64,000 bases of DNA, taken from Jiangella aurantiaca. Lineage in GTDB: Bacteria; Actinomycetota; Actinomycetes; Jiangellales; Jiangellaceae. The notes beneath the pieces are model-generated. The model was not told where the DNA came from and ran no database searches. It was given only the letters and a program-made list of their open reading frames with translations. This document shows positions 16,401-25,639 of this stretch, piece by piece (positions within the stretch are counted from its first letter, which is position 1; each line of letters starts with the position of its first letter). Made by a program: the position numbers and the translations under genes. The stretch is taken from contig NZ_SMLB01000003.1 of the NCBI RefSeq assembly GCF_004349105.1, forward strand, positions 124,001 to 188,000. Direction: 5' to 3'.

Positions 16401-18949
16401 CGACGGTCGATCTCGGTGGTACCTGGTCGGTCCGCGAGGCGCTCGGCGACACCTGGCAGTGGTACGTCGACCAGCCGGTCACGGCGCGGAACAACGCCGG
16501 CGACGCGGCGGCCGCGGCGGCGCTGGCTCCGGGATGGCTGCCGGCGCGGGTGCCCGGTGCGGTCATCGGCGATCTGCGCCGGGCCGGCGAGCTGCTCGAC
16601 CCCTACGTCGGGCGCAACTCACGAGCCGCCGAGTGGGTGAGCATGCGGTCGTGGGTGTACCGGCGGTCGTTCGTGGTCTCACCGCTGTCGGACGGTGAGC
16701 GTGCGGCTCTGTGCCTCGACGGTGTCGATCCGGGCGGGACTGTGTACGTGGACGGCGTCCGGGTCGGGGCGGTCGGCGGGCTGTACCGGGGCGCGCGATT
16801 CGACGTGACGGCGCTGGTGGCTGCTGGCGGCGAGCACCGGCTGGCCGTCGTCGTGGACCCGGCGCCGGCGACGGAGCCGCAGGTCGGCCGCACCGACCGG
16901 GTCCGGGTGCACGCGCCGCGCATGGGCTACGGCTGGGACTTCTGCCCACGGCTGGTGCACCAGGGGATCTGGCGCGGCGTCCGGCTGGAGGTCGGGACGG
17001 CGCTGGTCGACGAGCTGTCGGTGCGGCCGGTGGTGTCGAAGGACCTGGCGGCGGCGACGGTGCACGTGTCCGGCCGGGTGTCCGGCGCTTCCGCCGCGTC
17101 GGTCGAAGTCCGGTTCGACGGCGACGTGGTCGCGGCCGGGCCGGTCGAGGTGGGTGCCGACGGCGTCCTCCGCGGCGCCGTCGTGGTCCCGGAACCGGCG
17201 CTGTGGTGGCCCAACGGCCTCGGCGAGCAGCCGCTGTACGACGTCGTCGTGCGCGCGGGTGACGCGTCGCGCCGGGTCACCACGGGCTTCCGGCACGTCC
17301 GGATGGCGGGCAACGACGGCGCGCCGGACGGTGCGTTCCCCTACACCGCCGTCGTCAACGGCCGCCCGGTCGAGTTGACCGGCTGGAACTGGGCACCGGC
17401 CGACGCGCTGTACGGCGAGATCACCGAGGCGAAGGTCGAGTACCTGGTCGAGGTGGCCCGGCGGTCCGGCGCCCGGCTGCTCCGGGTCTGGGGCGGCGGG
17501 CTGGTCGAGACGCCGTCGTTCTACGCCGCCTGTGACCGTGCCGGCCTGCTCGTCTGGCAGGAGTTCTCCCAGTCCAGCTCCGGGATGCAGAGCGCGCCGT
17601 CGGACGACCCGGCGTTCGTCGCTCACCTGCGGGCCGAGGCGGCCGCCGTCGTGCCCGGCCGCACGCACCACCCGTCGCTGCTGCTGTGGGGCGGCGGCAA
17701 CGAGCTGGAGGACGACGCCGGCCCGCTGTCCGACGACCGCTCCCCCGCGCTGGCGGCGCTGCGCGAGGAGGTGGCCCGGCTGGACCCGGGCCGGCCCTGG
17801 CTGCCGACGTCGCCGACCGGGCCCCGCTTCCACAACCGGCTCGACGTCATAAACGGCGACCCGGACGGGCTGCACGACGTGCACGGACCGTGGGAGCACC
17901 AGGGCCTCACGGCGCACTACACGCTGTACAACCGCGGCACCGCGCTGGCGCACACCGAGTTCGGCGTCGAGGGCATGGCGAACCGGCGGCTGTGGAGGGC
18001 GCTGGTGCCGCCGGCGGATCGCTGGCCGGTCGGCCGCGACAACCCCGTGTACCGGCATCTCGGCGACTGGTGGAACAACGCGACGCTGGTGCAGGAGTGC
18101 TTCGGCGGCCGGCTCACCACCCCCGACGCGTTCCGCCGGGCCAGCCAGTTCCTGCAGGCCACCGGGCTGGCGTACGCCGTCGAGGCGGACCGGCGCCGGT
18201 GGCCGCGGACCAGCTTGGTGCTGCCGTGGCAGCTGGCGGAGTCGTACCCGAACGCCTGGTGCACGGCCGTGGTCGACCACGCCGGCGAGCCGAAGCCGGC
18301 CTACCACGCGGTCGCCCGGGCGTACCGGCCGGAGCGGGTCACGGCGCGGCTGGACCGCATCGCCTTGGCCGGCGAGCCGGTCGCCGTCGAGGCGTGGCTG
18401 TGGTCGTCGCCAGGTCGCGCGGCCGGCGGGACGGTGACCGCCCGATTGCTGGACGCGTCCGGCAGCGTACTGGCCGAGGAGCGCTGGCCGGTCTCGGACT
18501 CCGTCGGCGTCCCGCGGCCCGTCGGCCGGCTGGTCGCGGCACTCGAGTGGCTACCCTCGCACGTCGTGTACGTAGAACTGGAGTGGCGGACGGCCGGCGG
18601 CGACCTCGTCGACCGGGAGTGTGTCGAGCTCTCGACGGCGGCCGACCTCGCCCCGCTGCTCGACCTCGAGCCCGCGAAGCTCTGGTTCCACGTGGAACAT
18701 CCGGACGATTCCGGCTCCGGCTGGGACGTCGACGTGGCGCACGCGGGCGGTCCGGTGGTGGTCGGGTTGCAGCTCAGCGACGACCGGCCGCCGCAGTCGA
18801 CCGGCTGGGCGCTCGTCGACGGCGACCCGCGGCCGCTGCTCCCAGGCGAGCGGCGCCGGTTCACCGTCGAGTGGCGGCACGACACCGGACCCCGCCGGCT
18901 GCTGCTGGAGTCGTGGAACACTGAACCTGTTGTCCTGGAGGATGCATGA
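16397..18949 (+). CDS. Glycoside hydrolase family 2, beta-mannosidase type
   Basis: 850-residue enzyme with a jelly-roll sugar-binding domain (1-~175), an Ig-like domain, a TIM barrel (~300-610) and C-terminal beta domains, as in GH2 beta-mannosidases. The acid/base is E436 in LLLWGGGNELE; the nucleophile is probably E521 in HTEFGVEG. ELTGWNWAPADALYG and LLRVWGGG are strongly beta-mannosidase-like. There is no signal peptide, so it should act on imported oligosaccharides in the cytoplasm, releasing mannose from Man-beta-1,4 ends. GTG 16397 overlaps the permease stop; the alternative long upstream extension is just permease sequence in another frame. Confidence 0.9.
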   Translation: MTTVDLGGTWSVREALGDTWQWYVDQPVTARNNAGDAAAAAALAPGWLPARVPGAVIGDLRRAGELLDPYVGRNSRAAEWVSMRSWVYRRSFVVSPLSDGERAALCLDGVDPGGTVYVDGVRVGAVGGLYRGARFDVTALVAAGGEHRLAVVVDPAPATEPQVGRTDRVRVHAPRMGYGWDFCPRLVHQGIWRGVRLEVGTALVDELSVRPVVSKDLAAATVHVSGRVSGASAASVEVRFDGDVVAAGPVEVGADGVLRGAVVVPEPALWWPNGLGEQPLYDVVVRAGDASRRVTTGFRHVRMAGNDGAPDGAFPYTAVVNGRPVELTGWNWAPADALYGEITEAKVEYLVEVARRSGARLLRVWGGGLVETPSFYAACDRAGLLVWQEFSQSSSGMQSAPSDDPAFVAHLRAEAAAVVPGRTHHPSLLLWGGGNELEDDAGPLSDDRSPALAALREEVARLDPGRPWLPTSPTGPRFHNRLDVINGDPDGLHDVHGPWEHQGLTAHYTLYNRGTALAHTEFGVEGMANRRLWRALVPPADRWPVGRDNPVYRHLGDWWNNATLVQECFGGRLTTPDAFRRASQFLQATGLAYAVEADRRRWPRTSLVLPWQLAESYPNAWCTAVVDHAGEPKPAYHAVARAYRPERVTARLDRIALAGEPVAVEAWLWSSPGRAAGGTVTARLLDASGSVLAEERWPVSDSVGVPRPVGRLVAALEWLPSHVVYVELEWRTAGGDLVDRECVELSTAADLAPLLDLEPAKLWFHVEHPDDSGSGWDVDVAHAGGPVVVGLQLSDDRPPQSTGWALVDGDPRPLLPGERRRFTVEWRHDTGPRRLLLESWNTEPVVLEDA

Positions 18950-20319
18950 CCTTCCGCTTCCCGCCGGGGTTCCTGTGGGGCGCGGCCACCTCGGCCCACC
19001 AGATCGAGGGCAGTCTGGACGCCGACGGCCGCGGCGAGTCGGTGTGGGATGTCTTCGCCCGGCAGGCCGGCGCCATCGAGGGTGGTGGTGACGGCTCACA
19101 TGCCTGCGACTCGTACCGGCGGTGGGCCGACGACGTCGACCTGATCGCCTCGCTCGGCCTGAACGCGTACCGGTTCTCCGTCGGCTGGTCGCGGATCCTG
19201 CCCGACGGCCGAGGCCGGGTCGAGAAGCGCGGGCTGGACCACTACGAGCGGTTCGTCGACGCGCTGCTGGACCGCGGCGTGACGCCGGTGCTGACGCTGA
19301 ACCACTGGGACATGCCGCAGGCGTTGATGAGCGACGGCGGCTGGGTCGCGCGGTCGTCCGTCGACGCGTTCGCCGAGTTCACCACCGCCGTCGCGGACCG
19401 GCTGGCCGACCGCGTCGAGTGGTGGGTCACGCAGAACGAGCCGTGGATCATCGCGCTGCTCGGCTACCAGTTGGGACTGCACGCTCCCGGCGTCCGCGAC
19501 CTCGGCGCGTCGGTGGCCGCCGGGCACCACGTCCTGCTCGCGCACGGCGCGGGCGCGGACATCCTGCGGCAGTATCCGCGGACGCGCGCCGGCGTCGCCC
19601 TGAGCCTGTTCCCGTGCGACCCGGCGACGCCGTCCGAGGAGGACGCCGCGGCCGCCCGGGGCTCCGACGGCTACGTGAACCGCTGGTACCTCGACCCGCT
19701 GGCCGGCCGCGGCTACCCCGCCGACATGCGCGAGCACTACGAACGCGCACTGGGCCGGCCGCTGACCGAGATCCGCGACGGCGACGAGGACGCCATCGCC
19801 GGGCGCAGCGACTTCCTCGGCGTGAACTACTACACCCGCCGGGTCATGGCCGCTGCCGAGCCGGGCGAGGGGCGGCCGTTCCCGTGGCGGGTGGTCGGCC
19901 CGTCCGGCGACGTCGCCCGCACCGACGAGGGCTGGGAGATCGCGCCGGACTCGTTCCGCGACCTGCTGCTGCGGCTGCACCGCGACTACGGCTTCGCGCT
20001 GATGGTGACGGAGAACGGCGGCGTCTTCGGCGACGCGCCGCTGCACGACGGGCGGGTCCGCGACGTGCGCCGGCAGTCGTTCCTGCGCGGCCACGTGCGG
20101 GCGATGGGCGAGGCGATGGCGGCCGGCGCCGACGTGCGTGGCTACCTGCACTGGTCGCTGCTGGACAACTTCGAGTGGTCGCTGGGCTACCGGCCGCGGT
20201 TCGGCCTGGTGCACGTCGACTACCCGACCGGGCGCCGGACCGTGAAGGACTCCGGCCGGCTCTATGCACGCATCGCCGCGGCGGGCACGACCGACCCCGA
20301 GGAGAGTGAGAACGCGTGA
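18946..20319 (+). CDS. Glycoside hydrolase family 1 (beta-glucosidase-like)
   Basis: 457-residue single-domain TIM barrel of normal GH1 length. FPPGFLWGAATSAHQIEG at the N-terminus is the GH1 signature. The acid/base is E165 in WWVTQNEPW; the nucleophile is E356 in LMVTENGG. The C-terminal WSLLDNFEWSLGY is the sugar-binding strand. No secretion signal, so cytoplasmic. GH1 covers beta-glucosidases, beta-galactosidases and beta-mannosidases, and the exact specificity cannot be read here. ATG 18946 overlaps the GH2 stop (ATGA), so both are made together. Confidence 0.93.
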   Translation: MTFRFPPGFLWGAATSAHQIEGSLDADGRGESVWDVFARQAGAIEGGGDGSHACDSYRRWADDVDLIASLGLNAYRFSVGWSRILPDGRGRVEKRGLDHYERFVDALLDRGVTPVLTLNHWDMPQALMSDGGWVARSSVDAFAEFTTAVADRLADRVEWWVTQNEPWIIALLGYQLGLHAPGVRDLGASVAAGHHVLLAHGAGADILRQYPRTRAGVALSLFPCDPATPSEEDAAAARGSDGYVNRWYLDPLAGRGYPADMREHYERALGRPLTEIRDGDEDAIAGRSDFLGVNYYTRRVMAAAEPGEGRPFPWRVVGPSGDVARTDEGWEIAPDSFRDLLLRLHRDYGFALMVTENGGVFGDAPLHDGRVRDVRRQSFLRGHVRAMGEAMAAGADVRGYLHWSLLDNFEWSLGYRPRFGLVHVDYPTGRRTVKDSGRLYARIAAAGTTDPEESENA

Positions 20320-22160
20320 CGTTGACCGTCACCGAGACCGACGGCGGCATCGTCGTCACCGGCGCAAGCTACGGACTGGAGGTGCAGGCCGAGCAGCCAC
20401 GGGCGGTGCTCCGCGACGCTGACGGGAAGGTCTGGACCGAGCTGTCGCTGCTCGCCGGGCTGGACCTGGTCGGCGGCCGGGACGAGTCGTACGACCTCGC
20501 GCCGGCCCGCGTCGTCGAGCGCACCGATCGCGCGGTCGAACTGGTCGTGGCGTCGACCAGCTCGCTGTGGGAGCACAAGGCCGTGCACGTGCGCTGCACG
20601 GCCGGCGAGCTCGAGGTGTGGGCGACCGTGTCGGGACGGCGCGCGGACACCGGTGCCACGGCCCGGCTCGCCGAGGTGACGATGCTGGGCGGCCGTGCGG
20701 TGCTGCCCAACGGCGCCGGCGGCACGTTCCGCTCGGCCATCCGGTTCGCATCGCTGTTCAGCCCGACGCCGACCGAGCCGGTGCACGTGGTCCGTCCATC
20801 GACCGCCGGCGCGTCGCTGGGCGTCGTCGGTGACGCCGAGCCCGGCCGCCTGCACGGCATCTTCTCCCCGCCCCCGCTCTGCTGGGCGGTGGGCGACCGG
20901 CTGGCCGAGGACGCGACCGACGTCCCGGCGGGCCGCTGGTGGGGGGTGTCGTTCTGTGCGCCGGTCGACGAGCTGACCATGACCGCGGTCCGGTACGCGC
21001 CGCTGGACGGCGGGTTCCTGCTGCGGCTGGACTACGAGGGGCACACCGTCGTCGGCGACCGGTTCCGCACGCCGACGCTGGTGCTGCGGCCGGCCGCCAC
21101 CCCATGGCAGGCGCTGACGGACTACCGCGACGACCTGGTCGCGCGGGGGCTGGCGCCGTCGCCGCCCGCGCCCGGACCGGACTGGTGGGCCGAGCCGATC
21201 TTCTGCGGCTGGGGCGCCCAGTGCGCCCGGATCGCGGCGCTGAAGGTCGAGCCGGCCGGTGCCGCCGACGGGCTGATCGGCGCGGCCACCGCCGCGACGG
21301 CCGCCCACCTGGCCCGGCAGGACGTGTACGACGAGTTCCTGGCCATCCTCGACAAGGGCGGGCTCGACCCCGGCACGATCGTGATCGACGATCGCTGGCA
21401 GGCCGCGTACGGCACGGGCGACGTCGACCTCGACCACTGGCCCGACCTGCGTGGCTGGATCGCCGCCCGGCACGCCGAGGGCCGCAAGGTGCTGCTGTGG
21501 TGGAAGGCCTGGGATCCGCAGGGGCTGCCGGTCGAGGAGTGCGTCACCGACCCGCTCGGCCGGCCGGTCGCCGTCGACGTCGCGAACCCGGCGTACCGCG
21601 CCCGGCTGCGGCGGATCGTGACGGAGCTGCTCGGCCCGGACGGCCTGGACGCCGACGGCTTCAAGGTCGACTTCACCCAGCGATCGCCGTCGGGCGAGTC
21701 GCTGCGCGCCGCCGAGGGCCCGTGGGGCATCGCCGCCCTCCACACGTTGCTGGCCACGATGACCGAGGCGGCGAAGGCGGCCAAGCCCGACGCGCTGATG
21801 GTCACGCACACGCCGCACCCCTCGTTCGGCGACGTCTGCGACATGGTCCGCCTCAACGACGTGCTGGAGCGCGACAACGCCGGCGACCCGGTGCACGTGG
21901 TCGAGCAGCTGCGGTTCCGGTTCGGCGTCGCCGACAGCAGCCTGCCGGGGCACCTCGTCGACACCGACCAGTGGCCGATGCCGGACCGGGCGTCCTGGCG
22001 CGCGTACGTCGAGGCCCAGGCGGCGCTCGGGCCGCTGGCCGTCCCGGCGCTGTACTACCTGGAGTCCATCGACGGCTCCGGCGAGGAGCTGACGGCGGAC
22101 GACCTCGGCCTGGTCGCGCGGACGTGGGCGGCCTACCGCTCCGGACGGGGAACGGCATGA
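20316..22160 (+). CDS. TIM-barrel glycosidase of the GH31/GH36 kind, family unassigned
   Basis: 614-residue cytoplasmic protein. Residues 1-~280 look like a beta-sandwich domain. The second half is a barrel with IVIDDRWQ, GRKVLLWWKAWDPQG and DADGFKVDFTQR. IDDxWQ plus KxD on successive strands is the pattern of alpha-galactosidase-type (GH36/GH27) and GH31 enzymes, where the Asp of the KxD strand is the nucleophile. A candidate acid is the Asp pair in HLVDTDQW. I do not recognise a precise family. ATG 20316 overlaps the GH1 stop and its stop overlaps the FAD gene. It likely cleaves an alpha-linked sugar from the imported glycan. Confidence 0.65.
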   Translation: MTLTVTETDGGIVVTGASYGLEVQAEQPRAVLRDADGKVWTELSLLAGLDLVGGRDESYDLAPARVVERTDRAVELVVASTSSLWEHKAVHVRCTAGELEVWATVSGRRADTGATARLAEVTMLGGRAVLPNGAGGTFRSAIRFASLFSPTPTEPVHVVRPSTAGASLGVVGDAEPGRLHGIFSPPPLCWAVGDRLAEDATDVPAGRWWGVSFCAPVDELTMTAVRYAPLDGGFLLRLDYEGHTVVGDRFRTPTLVLRPAATPWQALTDYRDDLVARGLAPSPPAPGPDWWAEPIFCGWGAQCARIAALKVEPAGAADGLIGAATAATAAHLARQDVYDEFLAILDKGGLDPGTIVIDDRWQAAYGTGDVDLDHWPDLRGWIAARHAEGRKVLLWWKAWDPQGLPVEECVTDPLGRPVAVDVANPAYRARLRRIVTELLGPDGLDADGFKVDFTQRSPSGESLRAAEGPWGIAALHTLLATMTEAAKAAKPDALMVTHTPHPSFGDVCDMVRLNDVLERDNAGDPVHVVEQLRFRFGVADSSLPGHLVDTDQWPMPDRASWRAYVEAQAALGPLAVPALYYLESIDGSGEELTADDLGLVARTWAAYRSGRGTA

Positions 22161-23689
22161 CCGACGTCGTGGTCTACGCGGCGACCTCCGGCGGTGTGTG
22201 CGCGGCGGTCGCGGCTGCCCGGGCCGGTGCGTCCGTCGTCCTGCTGGAGCCGGGGCGGCACGTCGGCGGCATGACGTCCGGCGGACTCGGCTACACCGAC
22301 ATCGGCGACGTGCGAGTGGTGGGCGGGATGGCCGGCGACCTGCGCCGGGCCATCGCGGACTGGTACGGCGTCGCCGAGGGCCACTACGCCGGGCCGGAGC
22401 CGCACGTCGCCGAGGCGATCTACCTGCGCTGGCTGGAGGAGGCCGGGGTGGACGTCCGCTTCGGCGCGGCCCTCACGGCGGCCGATGCCGACGGCGGGGT
22501 CATCCGCTCGGTCGAGCTGGCCGACGGTTCGCCCGTCACCGGCGCGGTGTTCGTCGACGCGTCCTACGAGGGCGACCTGCTCGCCGCCGCGGGCGTGCCG
22601 CACGCCCTCGGACGTGAGGACCGGTCGCTCTACGGCGAGCGCTACGCCGGGCGGCAGGAGCTGGTGCCCGGGCGGCACACCGTCCCGCCGTGGATCTCCC
22701 CGTTCGCCGGCGACGTCTCCGGCGCGGCGGGTGGCGAGGTCCTGCCGCAGCTGCACGACCGTCCGCTCGCCGACGTCGGCACCGGCGACGGCGGAGTGAT
22801 GTCGTACGGCTACCGGGTCTGCCTGTCTCAGGCCGCGGACCGGGTGCCGTTCGAGCGCCGCGACGGCTATGACGACGCCTACTGGGAGCTCGGCCGGCGC
22901 ATCTTCGACCAGTGGCGGCGCGACGGTGTCGAGGTGCGGGCCGGGCAGTTGCTCGGCCTGGAGAAGAACCTGCCGAACGACAAGTGCGACGGCAACTCCA
23001 TCGGCCCGTTCTCGCTCAGTGTGCTGGACGGGTCGGCGTGGGCGTATCCGGAGGCCGGCCCGGCCGAGCGGGAGCGGATCCGGCTGCACCACGTGCACCA
23101 CGCGCGGGACTTCCTGTACTTCCTCTCGCACGACCCCGCCGTGCCGGCGTCGGTGCGCGAGGAGATGCAGGCCTGGGGTTATGCCGCCGACGAGTTCGCC
23201 GACACCGGCCACCTGCCGCACCAGCTGTACGTCCGTGAGGCGCGCCGGATGCTCGGCGAGTACGTGCTGACCGAGCACGACCTGCTGCCCGCGGCGCGGC
23301 CGCAGCACGACGTCGTGGCGATGGGCTCGTACCACATCGACGTCCGCGAGGTGCAGCGCACGTGGCGCTGGGTCGCCGAGCACCCGCGGCCGGTCGGCAT
23401 GGTGTTCACCGAGGGCTACCTGTCCGTGCCGGTGCAGCCGTACCCGATCCCCTATCGGGCGCTGGTGCCGCGGTACGCCGACTGCACGAACCTGCTGGTC
23501 CCGGTCTGCCTGTCCGCGTCGCACGTCGCGTTCGCGTCGGTGCGGATGGAGGTGCAGTACCAGATGCTCGGCCACGCTGCCGGGCTCGCCGCGGTGGAGG
23601 CGGCGCGGACCGTGCGGCCAGTGCAGTCGATCGACGTGTCCCGCGTGCAGGACGCGCTGCGCGACGCCGGGCAGGTGCTCGCGCTCTGA
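22157..23689 (+). CDS. FAD-dependent oxidoreductase (PF12831-type)
   Basis: 510-residue flavoprotein. The N-terminus VVVYAATSGGVCAAVAAARA is the modified Gly-rich FAD loop of the FAD_oxidored family, followed by GRHVGGMTSGGLGYTD. FVDASYEGDLL, SYHIDVREVQ and MEVQYQMLGHAAGLAA are further family marks. There is no signal peptide. Proteins of this family recur in polysaccharide-use loci, often without known function; sugar oxidation to a keto-sugar is one suggestion. It is the last gene of the first glycan operon, joined by a 4-bp overlap. Redox chemistry on a sugar released by the upstream glycosidases is inference. Confidence 0.8.
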   Translation: MTDVVVYAATSGGVCAAVAAARAGASVVLLEPGRHVGGMTSGGLGYTDIGDVRVVGGMAGDLRRAIADWYGVAEGHYAGPEPHVAEAIYLRWLEEAGVDVRFGAALTAADADGGVIRSVELADGSPVTGAVFVDASYEGDLLAAAGVPHALGREDRSLYGERYAGRQELVPGRHTVPPWISPFAGDVSGAAGGEVLPQLHDRPLADVGTGDGGVMSYGYRVCLSQAADRVPFERRDGYDDAYWELGRRIFDQWRRDGVEVRAGQLLGLEKNLPNDKCDGNSIGPFSLSVLDGSAWAYPEAGPAERERIRLHHVHHARDFLYFLSHDPAVPASVREEMQAWGYAADEFADTGHLPHQLYVREARRMLGEYVLTEHDLLPAARPQHDVVAMGSYHIDVREVQRTWRWVAEHPRPVGMVFTEGYLSVPVQPYPIPYRALVPRYADCTNLLVPVCLSASHVAFASVRMEVQYQMLGHAAGLAAVEAARTVRPVQSIDVSRVQDALRDAGQVLAL

Positions 23690-23740
23690 CCTACGTCGGT
23701 GTCTGGCGCAGGCCAGGGGCCTGCTCTCCGCCCGCCGGGA

Positions 23741-23894
23741 TTCGTGGCGTTGGTCGTCCCCCTGCATCCGGGGCACGTCACTACGTCTTCTAGAGCATCA
23801 CTACGCCTGCAATAGTGGTGACGCTCTAGGAATCCTGGTGATGTAGGCGATCGTCGGATGATCAGGGGCGGCAGGGGACGGCGAACGCCACGAA
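23741..23894. repeat. Inverted-repeat-flanked intergenic element
   Basis: The 24-nt sequence at 23741-23764 (TTCGTGGCGTTGG... CCCCCTG) returns inverted at 23872-23894 with two mismatches and one indel. Inside is a hairpin at 23790-23829 with CTAGAGC/GCTCTAG arms. The right end (CAGGGGACGGCGAACGCC) also occurs in the other convergent gap at 28722 onward. It lies between the convergent FAD and GH84 genes, so it may act as a two-way terminator or be a small non-coding mobile repeat. Confidence 0.65.
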
Positions 23895-23971
23895 CCCGAC
23901 GCACGTCAGCCCGGCAACGGATCGGGTCGGCGAGCCTGCGATGAGCACCTATACGCACCGGCGCTGCGCGT

Positions 23972-25615
23972 TCAGCGGGCGAGGACGGCCTGAACGAACG
24001 GCGGCACCACGGTCCGGAGCACGTTCTGCTGCTCGTGCGCCTCGGCGACGGCGAGCGCCTCGGCCGCCGCCGTCCGCTCCGCCGCACCGGCGGACGGCGC
24101 CAGCGCGGCCAGGGCGGCCAGCCCGGCCCGGCCGGTGTCGGCCAGGGCGACCAGCCACGGCATGACCTCCCGCTCGAGCCGGTCGGCCGGCTCGCGGTCG
24201 CCGTCGGGCGCGGCGGCGACCATCGCCTCGAACCGGTCCCGCAGCTGCTCGCCGGCCGCCGCGAAGCCGGCCAGCGCCGCATCGATCAGCGCGGAGAGCT
24301 CCGGGTCCTGCGGCGCCGACGGCGGCCACGACGCGCACGCGCGGGCCAGCGTCCGTACGGCCTCGGTGGCCCCGACGGCGTCCAGCGCGCGCCCGTGCGC
24401 GGTGACCGGGTCGTACGCCGCCGGGTTCCAGGCCCAGTCGGCGACGGTCGCGACCGCGATCTGCGACGCCGCCTCGTGCGGCATCGGGTTCGCCGTGATC
24501 CCGGCCAGCGGCGCGCCGCCGAGGTCGGTCGTCCGTCCGTGCAGCGGGCCGAGGAACAGCCGCGGGAAGTCGAAGTCGTTGACCGGGAAGTTGTCCCAGA
24601 GCAGCAGCCGGTGCCCGTACGACCGCGCCGCGGCGTCGATCTCGGCCCGCGTGATGTCACCGACCACGATGTCGCGCCCGGTCCACCAGACCAGCACCTC
24701 GGGCGGCAGCTCGGCGGCGAGCAGGTCGCGGTGCGGCGTCGCGTCGATGCCGGCGTAGTCGGTCGGAACCATGATCAGCGGCCGGTCCAGCCCGCTCGGT
24801 GCGAGGAAGCGCTCGATCACCGCGTGGCAGACCGCGGCGTGAGCCCGCGCCGACGACCCCGGCGCCGTGCCGAAGGCGGCGCGGTCCGCGTCGTGCTCCA
24901 GCTCCAGCGGGATGTCGTCGAACAGCAGCGCGAAGTCCTGGACGCCGGCCCGCCGGACCTGCTCCAGCTTCGCGATCAGCAGGTCCAGCTCGGCGGGGTC
25001 GCTGTAGACCATGGTCAGGCCGGGCGAGAGGGAGAAGACGAACCGCACATGCGAGCATTGCGCCGCGGCGGCCAGTTCGCCGATCCGGTCCAGCTCGGCC
25101 GCCGGGTAGGGCTCGCGCCACTGCTTGCGATGGTACGGGTCGTCCTTCGGCGCATAGACGTAGGTGTTGAGCTTGTGCCGGCCGGCGAACTCCAGGTGCG
25201 CCAGCCGGTCGGCGTGCGACCATGGCGGGCCGTAGAAGCCCTCGATCGTGCCGCGCCAGGGCAGCTCCGGCCGGTCCTCGACGGTGACCGGCGGCAGCAC
25301 GCCGTCCGCCGTCAGCGCGCGCAGCGTCTGGGCGCCGTAGAACGCGCCGGCCGGGTCCGATCCGGTGATGGTGACGGTGCCGCCGTCGACGACCAGGCGG
25401 TAGCCCTCTGCCGGGCCACCGGGCGTGACGTCCACCACGACGGTGACCGGCTCGCCGCCGTCCAGCGTCGGCGGACCGGCCAGCACGGCGGCCGCGTTCT
25501 CGCAGCCTACGGCGGCCTCGACCACCACGGAGCCCATGGGTAAACCGTCGTCTCCGGTGGCCACGAGGCGGTGGGGACGAGGGAGCACCCGCTCGGCCAG
25601 CTCAGGAAGCACCAC
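23972..25615 (-). CDS. GH84-type beta-N-acetylglucosaminidase
   Basis: 547-residue cytoplasmic enzyme. An N-terminal alpha/beta domain (1-~125) with GGTVTITGSDPAGAFYGAQT precedes the GH84 barrel that begins RGTIEGFYGPPWSHADRL. The catalytic Asp pair is D233-D234 in FALLFDDIPLE, used in substrate-assisted catalysis through the N-acetyl group. VWWTGRDIV and LLLWDNFPVND are further GH84 marks. The C-terminal ~130 residues are helical. No signal peptide is seen. GTG 25615 is chosen since homology starts near it. It lies only 24 bp from the divergent gene and has no good Shine-Dalgarno sequence, so the message may be leaderless. It should release GlcNAc from imported glycans. Confidence 0.88.
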   Translation of the reverse strand: MVLPELAERVLPRPHRLVATGDDGLPMGSVVVEAAVGCENAAAVLAGPPTLDGGEPVTVVVDVTPGGPAEGYRLVVDGGTVTITGSDPAGAFYGAQTLRALTADGVLPPVTVEDRPELPWRGTIEGFYGPPWSHADRLAHLEFAGRHKLNTYVYAPKDDPYHRKQWREPYPAAELDRIGELAAAAQCSHVRFVFSLSPGLTMVYSDPAELDLLIAKLEQVRRAGVQDFALLFDDIPLELEHDADRAAFGTAPGSSARAHAAVCHAVIERFLAPSGLDRPLIMVPTDYAGIDATPHRDLLAAELPPEVLVWWTGRDIVVGDITRAEIDAAARSYGHRLLLWDNFPVNDFDFPRLFLGPLHGRTTDLGGAPLAGITANPMPHEAASQIAVATVADWAWNPAAYDPVTAHGRALDAVGATEAVRTLARACASWPPSAPQDPELSALIDAALAGFAAAGEQLRDRFEAMVAAAPDGDREPADRLEREVMPWLVALADTGRAGLAALAALAPSAGAAERTAAAEALAVAEAHEQQNVLRTVVPPFVQAVLAR

Positions 25616-25617
25616 TA

Positions 25618-25631
25618 TGGGAACGATACCA
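25618..25631. promoter_or_regulatory. LacI-type operator in a 24-bp bidirectional promoter
   Basis: TGGGAACGATACCA is an imperfect palindrome with the central CG typical of LacI operators. It occupies most of the gap between the divergent GH84 (25615) and MBL-fold (25640) starts. GATACC and, on the other strand, TATCGT lie about 7-10 nt before each start, which suits two leaderless promoters covered by one operator. Confidence 0.7.
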
Positions 25632-25639
25632 TCGGGGTC

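Noticed and set aside
23741-23894. Insertion sequence in the convergent gap
   Set aside because: No transposase frame; only short inverted repeats are present.
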